Below, in pieces: positions 40,541 to 48,671 of a stretch of DNA of 64,000 nt; the stretch's first letter is position 1, and every line of letters starts with the position of its first letter. The DNA is from an uncultured Mediterranea sp. (lineage in GTDB: Bacteria; Bacteroidota; Bacteroidia; Bacteroidales; Bacteroidaceae). A program made the translations under genes and the position numbers. The DNA is taken from the NCBI RefSeq assembly GCF_902493215.1, contig NZ_CABUOL010000008.1, positions 62,001 through 126,000 of the forward strand. The letters are read 5' to 3'. Below the pieces are notes generated by a model that was given only the letters and a program-made list of their open reading frames with translations, had not been told where the DNA came from and did not search any database.

Positions 40541-41050
40541 TTACAGCGGGCTTTCGTCCTGTCCGCCGCCGTCTTCACCGTCGGGGTCGGTCGTTGTTCC
40601 GCTTCCCTCCACGTTGCCCGGATCGGCCGAGGCTACCTGCTTGATGACGTTTCCGTCCTTGTCATAGCAAGTAATGTTGATGGAGGTATTCTTCAGCTCG
40701 TCCTTGATTTCGGTGCTGGGCGTGAAAATCACCTTGCGGGTCGTGATGAGACTGGTGCTTACATCCTCGACATTCTCTACCGAAGTGGCCTGTAGACCGA
40801 AACGCATGGTTCCCAGTCCGGGTATGGCCACCGAATGGCCTTCCGTGGCCCAGGCGCGAATCACATCGCCTATTGCCTCCCAGGCAGCATTGATGGTGCC
40901 GCGCGAGATGCCCGACCGGATGGCGGCTTCACTCACCACCTTGTCCTGCTTCAGTGTACTGTAGATTTCGGTCGACATCACAAACCGATACTGCCCTTTC
41001 GAGGGGCCTACCGTCAGTTTGGTCTGACGGGCTTTTACTTTGATAGCCAT
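40541..41050 (-). CDS. HU/IHF-like DNA-binding protein
   Basis: A 169-residue protein of the Bacteroidales HU-like group found with capsule and mobile regions. Residues about 1-125 hold the HU-like fold (KDKVVSEAAIRSGISRGTINAAWEAIGDVIRAW is the helical part, then VAIPGLGTMRFG and the beta arm). The C-terminal 40 residues are Gly/Asp/Thr-rich and acidic. The first gene of a run HU-like, smalltalk, amidase on the minus strand. It may bend or bridge DNA; no specific target is known. Confidence 0.85.
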   Translation of the reverse strand: MAIKVKARQTKLTVGPSKGQYRFVMSTEIYSTLKQDKVVSEAAIRSGISRGTINAAWEAIGDVIRAWATEGHSVAIPGLGTMRFGLQATSVENVEDVSTSLITTRKVIFTPSTEIKDELKNTSINITCYDKDGNVIKQVASADPGNVEGSGTTTDPDGEDGGGQDESPL

Positions 41051-41081
41051 AGAAAAAACGGTTTTTAAAAGGTTTACACCG

Positions 41082-41118
41082 CAAAGATACGGCCTGCTGC
41101 CAACCCACTTATGGGTTA
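41082..41118 (-). promoter_or_regulatory. Promoter of the HU-like gene with nearby inverted repeat
   Basis: On the minus strand TATCTTTG (41082-41089) lies about 30 bp before the start at 41050. An inverted repeat AACCCA-CTTA-TGGGTT (41103-41118) covers the position of the -33 box and might be an operator. Confidence 0.55.
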
Positions 41119-41136
41119 CGGCAGGTTGCGGTGGGT

Positions 41137-41349
41137 TCAGGGTTCACCCAGATGGGCCACGATGAGCGCCACCTGGCGCGAGGTGAACCACTTCTGCGAG
41201 CGGCTGTAGCCGGTAGCCTCGAGCTGGGCCATCAAGGGCGGACAACCATGTATCCAGCGCATCAGGTGGTTGGTAGCCACCGCCTGCGATGCCTCGGGAA
41301 AATACAGCCGGGCCAGGTCGCTTTTGGACAGGGAAAGGGGACGGAACAT
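41137..41349 (-). CDS. DUF4248 small protein (70 aa)
   Basis: A 70-residue protein. The sequence FRPLSLSKSDLARLYFPEAS followed by AVNHLMRWIH-like and FTSRQVALIVAHLGEP segments matches the DUF4248 family, which in Bacteroides accompanies VirE-like and HU-like genes near capsule clusters. It looks like a small helical protein with a possible DNA-binding helix-turn-helix. Function unknown. Confidence 0.75.
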   Translation of the reverse strand: MFRPLSLSKSDLARLYFPEASQAVATNHLMRWIHGCPPLMAQLEATGYSRSQKWFTSRQVALIVAHLGEP

Positions 41350-41355
41350 GAAAAT

Positions 41356-41380
41356 GAAATATTAAATATAAAATATTAAA
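41356..41380. repeat. AT-rich repeat related to 19388-19432
   Basis: ATATTAAATATAAAATATTAA, closely related to the spacer before the ABC ATPase gene. It sits just upstream of the DUF4248 gene on the minus strand. Confidence 0.4.
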
Positions 41381-41478
41381 TGTCAGGGGGGGGATGGGCG
41401 CATTTTTCCCCAGTTGGGGAAAAACAACCGGCCAACTGGAGAAAAAAACTTTCAAACTTTCAATCTTTCCGGACGGCC

Positions 41479-43338
41479 TCACACGCATGCGCGCGAGCGC
41501 ACGAACGAACTGAACTCGTACTCGCCGCGGCCGGTCTTCAGCAGCAGGCCGCGCTCGGTGTAGCGGCGCAGCAGGGTATCGACGGTGCTTTCCGGCGTAC
41601 CCATACGGACGGCCTCGTCAAGGGCCTCCCTACGGGTAAAGCGCGGAGGCAGACGGTCGAACAGAGCCTCGGGCCCCACCGGACCCGAAGAACGGACAGC
41701 AGACGAAGGCAGCAGTGACAGCACATGACAGGCATGGCTGTAGAGCGGCCCCGCCATCGACAATACCGCCTCGAAGTCGGCATCGCCGATGGAAAGCAGC
41801 AACCGCGACACCACGCCGTCGGCCACGTTTTCGGCCGGCACGGAAGGATGCGGACGCAACCCCTCGCAGGCCAGCAGGCGGCGTGTCAGTTCCGCAGCAC
41901 TCCCGCCGGCAGGCGGCAGATTGTCGGCTTCCCCGACAGGCGGCAACAAAGAATCCAGTGCACGCAGCAGTGCCACTACGCCCATCAGGCGGCACAGATT
42001 GACGGCAATACGTGCCACCGAACTCTTCATGGCGTCGCCGTGGGCCATGCCTGCCCGACTGAAAAGCGCGGCCAGACAGCGGTTGAAACGGTCGCGCTGG
42101 ACGGCGGTCAGCTCGAAACAGACGTTGTCCACCACCCCGCGTATGGCCGTAAGCAGGTGTTCCCATTGCCTCCCCCAGGCAGCGAAACGGCGATCATAGT
42201 CGGCACCGGTCTCGTCGAACTGGTCCACCCATTCGCCGATGGAAGGCATGTTATAGAACAGCTGTCGGGAAAAGAGACCGTTTTCGGCCGAAGGAATGAG
42301 CGGTTCCACCTGGGCGGGCGTGCCGCTGAGCAGCACACTGAGAAACGAGCGCCCGCACTCACGGTACTCGTGGTTGGTACGGCGGTTGAAGGCCAGCCTT
42401 TCGTGGTCGAAACAGTTGCGCAACGTGTCGCTCCAATGACCGTAGTCGGCCCCGATGGCCGAGCTGACGGTATCGGCCTCGGCCTCGCAGATGAGCCCCA
42501 CCCCGCCGGCATCGATCAGATTCTCGACCACGCCCGTGCCCGAGTTGTTGCCGGGGATGATGAACAGCTTGAGGGGTGGCCGCTGGGGCTCGTCGGTCTT
42601 GCCCCGCTCCTTGCCCAGGCATTCCCACTGCGCATGCTCGCGGCGGTAGTTTTCCATCGCCTTGCGGTAGGCAGCCAGGCAGGCTTCGTGCAGGGGTTCG
42701 GCCAGCCGGCGCGTCCAGGTCACCACACCCTTGCCCGAAGCGGGCGGAGCGATGACAAACGTCTGCAGGCAGGGATATTTCATCTTCTTGCCGTAGGCAA
42801 AGCACAACAGGTTGTTGAGCGTGGAACCGATGACGGTGAGTCCGCCCAGCAACAGCGCGTCGCGTTGGGCGGGAGTCTCGCCGCAGTCCACCATCTGCCT
42901 CAGAAAGCGCGGCCAGGCATGGACGGGAAAGGCAGGCAGCGAACCCTCCGTGCCGCCGGCTTCGGACAGGCGGCTGCCGACAGCGGTATCCGGTCCGCTC
43001 GCGGGCGCGTGTGTGTACGTAGACGGCAGGAAAGTCTGAAAGTTTGAAAGTTTGGCCTCCAGCTTCACACCGGCCCGCTCCGCCAGATGGAAGACGGTGC
43101 CCAGCGAGTTCTGTCCCCGGCCGCCCTTGAGGGCCTGGTCATACAGACGGTCGGCTTCGGCCTGGCGGTACTTGGCCGAAAGACGGCACAGGCGATGAAA
43201 AAGACTGCGGCCGGCCTCGCCGCAACTGTTGGCCACGGCAAAAGCCAGTGGCATGTATTCCTGATAGGTAGGGGCAATATCGGCCCCTGCGGTTTCAACA
43301 GCGTCTGTCAGGCGCTGCAATGCTTCGAGTGAATCCAT
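41479..43338 (-). CDS. DUF3987 protein (VirE/primase-helicase-type ATPase)
   Basis: A 619-residue cytoplasmic protein. Residues about 135-520 match DUF3987, with a P-loop-like APPASGKG at about 197-204, LFIIPGNNSGTG and a GLICEAEADTV segment as a probable Walker B equivalent. An N-terminal alpha-helical region and a C-terminal winged-helix-like tail (RFTRREALDEAVRMGTPESTVDTLL) flank it. In many Bacteroides proteins this domain is fused to a VirE N-terminal primase-like domain, which here is a separate upstream gene. The pair may prime replication of an element; the role beside capsule loci is not known. Confidence 0.82.
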   Translation of the reverse strand: MDSLEALQRLTDAVETAGADIAPTYQEYMPLAFAVANSCGEAGRSLFHRLCRLSAKYRQAEADRLYDQALKGGRGQNSLGTVFHLAERAGVKLEAKLSNFQTFLPSTYTHAPASGPDTAVGSRLSEAGGTEGSLPAFPVHAWPRFLRQMVDCGETPAQRDALLLGGLTVIGSTLNNLLCFAYGKKMKYPCLQTFVIAPPASGKGVVTWTRRLAEPLHEACLAAYRKAMENYRREHAQWECLGKERGKTDEPQRPPLKLFIIPGNNSGTGVVENLIDAGGVGLICEAEADTVSSAIGADYGHWSDTLRNCFDHERLAFNRRTNHEYRECGRSFLSVLLSGTPAQVEPLIPSAENGLFSRQLFYNMPSIGEWVDQFDETGADYDRRFAAWGRQWEHLLTAIRGVVDNVCFELTAVQRDRFNRCLAALFSRAGMAHGDAMKSSVARIAVNLCRLMGVVALLRALDSLLPPVGEADNLPPAGGSAAELTRRLLACEGLRPHPSVPAENVADGVVSRLLLSIGDADFEAVLSMAGPLYSHACHVLSLLPSSAVRSSGPVGPEALFDRLPPRFTRREALDEAVRMGTPESTVDTLLRRYTERGLLLKTGRGEYEFSSFVRSRACV

Positions 43339-43340
43339 AG

Positions 43341-43382
<42 letters not shown>

Positions 43383-43403
43383 ATTCTTTTTTTGGGGGGC
43401 AGT

Positions 43404-43982
43404 CTAGCCTCCCTGCTTGTCCGGCTGCCGGAGCCGGGCATCCGCGTCATAGGCCAGCAGGCAGGCACGGCACAGGTCCTTGTTGGACTGGTCCGGCTGC
43501 AGGCCATAGGTCAGTTCCAGATAATCCCAGGCAGTGCGCATGGCCCGTGCGAAGGCTTCGGAAAGGACATCGTCGGGAGCCAGACGATAGGACAGGAAAA
43601 GTTTCACCCCACTGCCGCTGGGACTGACAAAGGTCAGATCGGGGCGCAGCAGGGCGTCGTCTGCCAGGCGGTCGCGCCAGCCGGCCGCCTCGGCAGGCGA
43701 AGCCAGGTGGTCGATGTCCACCACAAACAGCCCGGAAGGATGAATGATACACGATTCTTTACAATAGGAAAAGACGCCGCCCGGTGTCACATAAGGCAGC
43801 AGGGCTACCTTCCGGCGCCGGAACTCGGCTGCGTCGGTCGAGGCTTCCCTCACCCGGGCAGTCAGGTCGCGCAACGCAGAATTACTTGTAATATAGGTAT
43901 ACAGGCTACGTACACTACATACTCCCGCCGGTCTCTTGTTGTGGATGGGAGCTTGAAAAAAAGACATGACTGTGTCTATCAT
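43404..43982 (-). CDS. BT4734/BF3469-family (VirE N-terminal, primase-like) protein
   Basis: A 192-residue protein. FVVDIDHL (about 86-93) and TFVSPSGSGVKLF (about 117-129) are typical of the VirE-N/archaeo-eukaryotic primase-like fold, with acidic residues for metal binding in VDID. RRRKVALLPYVTPGGVF precedes them. The gene lies 65 bp upstream of the DUF3987 ATPase gene on the same strand, so together they rebuild the fused primase-ATPase architecture. An alternative start is the ATG at 43967. Confidence 0.82.
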   Translation of the reverse strand: MIDTVMSFFQAPIHNKRPAGVCSVRSLYTYITSNSALRDLTARVREASTDAAEFRRRKVALLPYVTPGGVFSYCKESCIIHPSGLFVVDIDHLASPAEAAGWRDRLADDALLRPDLTFVSPSGSGVKLFLSYRLAPDDVLSEAFARAMRTAWDYLELTYGLQPDQSNKDLCRACLLAYDADARLRQPDKQGG

Positions 43983-44141
43983 CTGACAAATGTTTAACGG
44001 TTAACAATCCGATTGACTGTAGCGTAAAATTACAATAAAAAAAATCAACACTCAAAGCGTCCGGACCGGCATTGAACTACGGTTGAAGGACGATTGAAGA
44101 ATCATTGAATATTCATTAATATCCACTAACAAACCAACCCG

Positions 44142-44585
44142 ATGGAAACAATCAAAACCGAAAGTGAAGACGGAAGAATCGTGAACACGTTCAACGTCTA
44201 CGGCGGAAGCGTCATCTTTGCCGCCACCGCCCCGCACGTCACCCAGCACATCTATGGCAACCACATCAGCGTCCCTTCCGTCAGTCCGGAGGAAGCCGAA
44301 GAAGTGTCCAAGCTCACCAAGGAAGAACTGAAACTATACCGCTACATCCCCAATGTAGAGGCTCTCCACGAGTTCATCGGCCAGATAGAGCTGTGTGACT
44401 CGGCCCACGACGTAGCCCTGCTGGCCTGGCGGCGGCTGGACAACGTCTACATCACACGCGACAACATCGTAAAGGCCGAGTTCATCGAAAGCCTGCAACC
44501 TTTCATCCGCCACATCAAGACGGGAGTGTCCACCGACAACCTGCGCTGCCACATCAACAAGTTCATGACGGAGAAAAAGCTCTGA
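44142..44585 (+). CDS. Hypothetical protein (147 aa)
   Basis: A 147-residue soluble protein without signal peptide. The N-terminal 40 residues look beta-rich (IVNTFNVYGGSVIFAATAPHV), and residues about 50-147 are helical, charged and end in MTEKKL. It resembles small proteins that accompany VirE-like modules in Bacteroides but the family is not recognised. It is divergent from the primase-like gene and is followed by a highly structured, terminator-ended sequence, which may be its 3' UTR. Confidence 0.6.
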   Translation: METIKTESEDGRIVNTFNVYGGSVIFAATAPHVTQHIYGNHISVPSVSPEEAEEVSKLTKEELKLYRYIPNVEALHEFIGQIELCDSAHDVALLAWRRLDNVYITRDNIVKAEFIESLQPFIRHIKTGVSTDNLRCHINKFMTEKKL

Positions 44586-44600
44586 ACGGGAAATGCAATA

Positions 44601-44764
44601 TCCGGACACCTTTCAACGGTCCGGGAAAAGACGTCGTGAGACGTGATACATCCCTGCTTAGCGAAGCTAAATCGATTTATTAGGAGTGCTTATACAGGGA
44701 ATAAGCATTTGTTTGTTTTGTTTATGAGGGTTATATGGCGCTGTGCCATATAACCCTCTTTTTG
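44601..44764 (+). ncRNA. Candidate structured RNA with pseudoknot and intrinsic terminator
   Basis: Five hairpins follow each other: CCGGAC/GTCCGG (44602-44607, 44619-44624); ACGTC/GACGT closed by a GTGA (GNRA) loop (44631-44644); TTAGC/GCTAA with loop GAA (44658-44670); TGCTTAT/ATAAGCA (44687-44693, 44701-44707); and a 14-bp terminator stem (44726-44758) with a T-run. TCCCTG at 44651-44656 is complementary to CAGGGA at 44695-44700 inside the fourth loop, which would form a pseudoknot. No separate promoter is seen, so it may be cut from the upstream transcript. No known RNA family was recognised. Confidence 0.55.
44726..44763 (+). terminator. Intrinsic terminator, 14-bp stem
   Basis: Perfect 14-bp stem (44726-44739 with 44745-44758), loop GCTGT, then TTTTT. 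It ends transcription from the 44142 gene and the candidate RNA. Confidence 0.88.
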
Positions 44765-44783
44765 CTCCCACATCACAGAAGGC

Positions 44784-44930
44784 AGGCGGCACCTCGGAAG
44801 TAAAAGTCGAAAACTACGTTTTCACTTTGTACTTCTCTCGGTTTGCACTACTTTGAATAAGATAGGCGGCACCTCGGAAGTAAAAGTCGAAAACTACGTT
44901 TTCACTTTGTACTTCTCTCGGTTTGCACTA
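44784..44930. repeat. 67-bp perfect direct repeat, 80-bp period, each copy with a hairpin
   Basis: Copies at 44784-44850 and 44864-44930 are identical. Each contains an imperfect palindrome (44797-44835 in copy one; about 17 pairs and two bulges, loop TAC). Each carries a TTTG -33 box. Only the second copy continues into a full -7 element; the first has TACTTTG, one base short. Confidence 0.9.
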
Positions 44931-44936
44931 TCTTTG
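44906..44936 (+). promoter_or_regulatory. Promoter of the CobW-type gene
   Basis: TTTG (44906-44909), 19-bp spacer, TATCTTTG (44929-44936): full consensus. It is formed at the junction of the second 67-bp repeat copy and the gene leader, 33 bp before the ATG at 44969. Confidence 0.85.
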
Positions 44937-44968
44937 TTCTACGAAAACAAAAAGAACACCCATACGTC

Positions 44969-46189
44969 ATGAAACAAAAAGAAATTCCCATACTGCTGCT
45001 CACAGGCTATCTGGGCAGCGGCAAAACAACCTTGGTAAACCGCATTCTAGCCAATAAGCGGGGAATCCGCTTTGCCGTTATCGTAAACGACATCGGCGAA
45101 GTGAACATCGACGCCGACCTTATCCAGAAAGGCGGTGTCGTAGCTCAGAAGGATGACAGCCTCGTAGCCCTGCAGAACGGCTGTATCTGCTGTACCCTGA
45201 AGGCTGACCTCATCGAACAGGTTTACGAATTGATGCGCACCGAACGATTTGACTACATCGTCATCGAAGCCAGCGGCATCTGCGAGCCCGAACCCATCGC
45301 ACAAACGCTCTGCTCCATTCCCCGTCTGGGGGATGCCTATACCCGCCACGGCATCTGCCGCCTGGACTGCCTGGTGAGTGTAGTGGACGCCCTGCGCCTG
45401 CAAAGCGAGTTTGCCTGTGGTGACAGCCTGACCCGCAAGGAACTGGACGAGGAAGACATCGAAAACCTCATCATCCAGCAGATAGAGTTCTGCAACATCA
45501 TTCTGCTGAACAAAGCGGCCGAAGTGAAACCCGAAGAACTGGGACGCATCAAGAAAATCATCCGCACCCTGCAACCCTCAGCCGAAATCATCGAATGCAA
45601 CTATGCCGACGTACCGCTGGAGAAACTGCTCGACACACATCTGTTCAACTTTGAAAGGGCTGCGACCTCGGCCGGCTGGATCCGTGAGATAGAACGGGCC
45701 GCAACGGAAGAAGAAGAACGCGAAGCGCATGCCCACGGCAGTCATCACCACGGACACGAACATGAACATGAAGACGGCCATCACCACCACCATCACCACG
45801 AGCACGAAGGAGGGGAGGTGGAAGAATATGGCATCGGGACCTTTGTGTACTACCGCCGGCCTGCTTTCGACATCCACAAGCTGGATCACTTCATCGCTAC
45901 CCGCTGGCCGAAAAACATTATCCGCGCCAAAGGGGTATGCTACTTCAGCCACAACCGCGACATGTCCTATCTCTTCGAACAGGCTGGTGTACAGAAACAG
46001 CTCACCGAAGCCGGACAATGGTATGCCACCGCTCCCGAAGAAGACCTTATCCAGCTGATGAAACAGGAGCCCGGCCTGCTGCGCGACTGGGACGAGAAAT
46101 ACGGCGACCGCATGCAAAAGATTGTCTTCATCGGCCAACACCTGAACAAAGAACAGCTTGCACACGATCTGGACGAATGCTTGGAATAA
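44969..46189 (+). CDS. CobW/COG0523-family GTP-binding metallochaperone
   Basis: A 406-residue G3E GTPase. Walker A is GYLGSGKTT (13-21), the metal-binding CxCC motif is GCICC (Cys72, Cys74, Cys75) and a guanine-specificity NKAAE follows near residue 175. Residues about 253-282 form a His-rich linker suited to zinc or other metal binding. A CobW C-terminal domain (about 285-405) ends the protein. Members deliver metals, often zinc, to client enzymes under limitation; the client is unknown. Expression is set by a consensus promoter within a duplicated palindromic element, a possible regulator site. Confidence 0.9.
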   Translation: MKQKEIPILLLTGYLGSGKTTLVNRILANKRGIRFAVIVNDIGEVNIDADLIQKGGVVAQKDDSLVALQNGCICCTLKADLIEQVYELMRTERFDYIVIEASGICEPEPIAQTLCSIPRLGDAYTRHGICRLDCLVSVVDALRLQSEFACGDSLTRKELDEEDIENLIIQQIEFCNIILLNKAAEVKPEELGRIKKIIRTLQPSAEIIECNYADVPLEKLLDTHLFNFERAATSAGWIREIERAATEEEEREAHAHGSHHHGHEHEHEDGHHHHHHHEHEGGEVEEYGIGTFVYYRRPAFDIHKLDHFIATRWPKNIIRAKGVCYFSHNRDMSYLFEQAGVQKQLTEAGQWYATAPEEDLIQLMKQEPGLLRDWDEKYGDRMQKIVFIGQHLNKEQLAHDLDECLE

Positions 46190-46215
46190 ACCTTCAAGGA
46201 AACAAATGAAAAATA

Positions 46216-46256
46216 AATGCCTCCAACCGCCAGGCCTGGCAGTGGGGGCATTCTTT
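46216..46256. terminator. Bidirectional terminator between convergent genes
   Basis: An outer stem AATGCCTCCA (46216-46225) pairs with TGGGGGCATT (46243-46252) including one G-U, enclosing the palindrome CCAGGCCTGG. T-rich flanks lie on both sides of the hairpin, which separates the CobW gene from the convergent lipoprotein gene. Confidence 0.65.
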
Positions 46257-46262
46257 ATACTG

Positions 46263-48347
46263 TTAAGGTTGAGTATCAGGAGGATTGCATATATAAGCCG
46301 ACACAATGGTGGGAGCACCCGAAGCGGTCAAATCCCATATTTTGCCGGCTTCCCAGACGGAACCGTCGTCGGCCGTAAGATTGCCAACCCCAGTCACCAA
46401 CGTCTGATAGTCAGTACTGCCGGCCTCCACACAATGATCCGGAGCATATGAGCTATATTTCCCTACGAGAGCAACGCTTGTCTCATCATTGACCAAAACA
46501 GCATAACAGGAGATCACATGACCTGTAGTGTATCCGGCAATGGTTCCTATCCCCGATTCATTACCGCTTACCGTACCCAAGAGCGAGACGTGTGTGGAAT
46601 AACATCCATAAACATTGGCAGAACTGTTGTTACTATATCCCACAATGCCCCCCATAGCTTCCGAAGAAAGTCCCTGCCCTCCAATGTGGGAATAGGCCGA
46701 GTAACTGGCTATCACATCACCACGGGTATTGTATCCGACGACACCTCCCAGACGGGTACTCGATTCTGAAGAATTGTGGGTTACAGTTACCATATTCGCT
46801 ATACACTGGGCTACAACACCAAAACTGTTTTCTCCCGCAATTCCACCGGCCCATTTGCCCGAAATGAACGCACCGTCGACCGCACATTTCAACAGACGGC
46901 CGCTGGTAAGCACACCGCCTTCTTTTACCGTTGTACCGACAATGCCTCCGGCACATGTACTGGAACCTTCTGCCTTGATGATGCTGCTGCCCGACAAGGT
47001 ACAATACTCCACCTTTCCATAACTGGCACCGGCAATGCCTCCGGCGTTATAAGTAGCAGTGACCTGCACATCGAGCGCATTGCACCTGTTCACCTGTACA
47101 CTGTTGTTTCCCACAATGGCACCGGCATACTGCCCCGACACAACAGAACCACGCACATTGCAATCTTCAATCATGCCCAAACTGGTACCTGCCACTACCC
47201 CCACATAAGAGGTATTGCTACCGGTTACGGACGCATTGGAAAACTTGACATCATGCACCTTCGAACCCTCGGCCAAGCCACCGAAGAAGCCTACACTGCT
47301 TGCATCATCGGTTATGGCCAGGTTACAGATATATTTGCCGTTTCCGTCGAAATCGCCCGAATAGCCGTCCGTATCCATATTGCTGCCCAGCGGTTTCCAA
47401 GTTATACCCTGCAAGTCAATGTCGTCTTCCAATACAACGCTTGTCTTCAACGCATCAGTTTGTGAGGCCCAATAAAGGAGTCCTTCGGCATTATAGATGT
47501 GATATACTCCGTCTTCTGTCACCTGATAACCGTTTGCAGGAGTAAACGAACCGGGAGTCACAACTCCCAAGTCCAGAATGCCTCCAGCGGCCAGAGTTGC
47601 TCTTCGGATACCTTTCTTCTTCCAGACATCTCCTTGAGCATTGTACAGTGAGAGTGTCAGCCCATTGTTCAGTATGGCAGGCGCAACGACCAGGTAATAA
47701 GTATTCCCTGCAGTCAAAGTACCCGTCAGTCCGACCATCGTCTCACCGAAACTGGCATCCGCAACAGCCGTCGGATCGGAAGCTGCGGCATCTATCGACA
47801 ACGTACCAGCCAATACCTCTCCACCGTTCCCACTGAAAACTGCCTTTACAATTGTTTCGTGGATATTGCTGTCCAATGTGAACTTTACCAGCGCACACAC
47901 ATTCCTGAAATAAAGATTCTGTTGTGCGTCGGCCATTGCAACCGAAGGATTCAACATCGTAACAAAACTACCGTCCTGTGCCGACTGCAAGGCAGGCAAG
48001 GTGGTGGTCACAATACTTCCCGCAATTTTACTATCCTTATCATAAGGATATAGCGCATAGTAAGTCCCTCCGGCTTGGGCAGCCCTACCGGTATAGGTTA
48101 CAGACGAACCGCCCTCTGCTGTAGAAAACTCATTGTTGGCACCCGACGGATCGAACAAGGAAATCTTGTCTCCTGCCAACCAGTTTACGGCATTGTTATC
48201 CACCAACACGGTGCGTGTAGAGGCATCTGCAGTAGCATAAAACTCCATCCGTACTTTGTTGTCCGGCAGTATGTTGTCCAACTGTTCGTCTTCTGTACAA
48301 GCCACCATAAGCGTGACCAAAGCCACTATATATAAAATTGATTTCAT
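46263..48347 (-). CDS. Fimbrillin-like lipoprotein with GLUG repeats
   Basis: A 694-residue surface protein. The signal peptide MKSILYIVALVTLMVAC gives a lipidated Cys17. Residues about 30-260 resemble the fimbrillin (FimA/Mfa) N-terminal fold, with MEFYATADASTRTVL and a WLAGDKISLF segment. From about 270 on, repeated GLUG-type units occur (G.IVG....G.V..C.....V), at least eight copies, as in Gram-negative adhesins. The frame opens earlier, but the ATG at 48347 begins the signal peptide. It follows a 39-aa gene by 13 bp. Base composition is lower in GC than the core genes, which may reflect transfer. Confidence 0.8.
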   Translation of the reverse strand: MKSILYIVALVTLMVACTEDEQLDNILPDNKVRMEFYATADASTRTVLVDNNAVNWLAGDKISLFDPSGANNEFSTAEGGSSVTYTGRAAQAGGTYYALYPYDKDSKIAGSIVTTTLPALQSAQDGSFVTMLNPSVAMADAQQNLYFRNVCALVKFTLDSNIHETIVKAVFSGNGGEVLAGTLSIDAAASDPTAVADASFGETMVGLTGTLTAGNTYYLVVAPAILNNGLTLSLYNAQGDVWKKKGIRRATLAAGGILDLGVVTPGSFTPANGYQVTEDGVYHIYNAEGLLYWASQTDALKTSVVLEDDIDLQGITWKPLGSNMDTDGYSGDFDGNGKYICNLAITDDASSVGFFGGLAEGSKVHDVKFSNASVTGSNTSYVGVVAGTSLGMIEDCNVRGSVVSGQYAGAIVGNNSVQVNRCNALDVQVTATYNAGGIAGASYGKVEYCTLSGSSIIKAEGSSTCAGGIVGTTVKEGGVLTSGRLLKCAVDGAFISGKWAGGIAGENSFGVVAQCIANMVTVTHNSSESSTRLGGVVGYNTRGDVIASYSAYSHIGGQGLSSEAMGGIVGYSNNSSANVYGCYSTHVSLLGTVSGNESGIGTIAGYTTGHVISCYAVLVNDETSVALVGKYSSYAPDHCVEAGSTDYQTLVTGVGNLTADDGSVWEAGKIWDLTASGAPTIVSAYICNPPDTQP

Positions 48348-48360
48348 AATTGTTGCTGTT

Positions 48361-48480
48361 TTACCATTCATAAGGGTATTCATTAAAGCCTTCGTGCATA
48401 CTACTGGCGCAAACGATCTGCTGTGCTTCCATCTCGATGACTGTGCATACTGGAGCTTCATATAATTCTTTGTTTTCCAT
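48361..48480 (-). CDS. 39-aa small protein before the fimbrillin-like gene
   Basis: A short frame that starts at ATG (48478-48480) and stops 13 bp before the lipoprotein gene. It begins MENKELYEAPVCTVIEMEA, then QQIVCASSMHEG, and ends EYPYEW. The Y-x-A-P...IEMEAQQIVCASS pattern is like small Bacteroidetes proteins found upstream of fimbrillin-like or other lipoprotein genes. It has no signal peptide. No function is known; co-transcription with the downstream gene is likely. Confidence 0.6.
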   Translation of the reverse strand: MENKELYEAPVCTVIEMEAQQIVCASSMHEGFNEYPYEW

Positions 48481-48632
48481 ACGTCGTCTTATTTTTTATT
48501 CATTGGGAAAAGATGATGACGGATGCCGGCTTCCATCACTGACAATAACAACAAATCTGAAAGACATTTGCTCACGGTCGGGTCATTTATTTTTTCATCT
48601 TCAATAAAAAAACAAGCATACGGAGAAATCAC

Positions 48633-48640
48633 TATCTTTG
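48633..48640 (+). promoter_or_regulatory. -7 element of the HAD phosphatase gene
   Basis: TATCTTTG, 32 bp before the ATG at 48672. The -33 region is not recognisable. In the interval 48481-48671 no minus-strand promoter for the lipoprotein genes could be found. Confidence 0.55.
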
Positions 48641-48671
48641 CAACCGCTAACAACAAGACAGAAACCTCAAA

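Noticed and set aside
44586..44764. tmRNA, 6S RNA, SRP RNA or a tRNA
   Set aside because: No tRNA-like acceptor or T-arm, no SRP GGAA-type core and no 6S-like open bulge could be recognised in the hairpin series.
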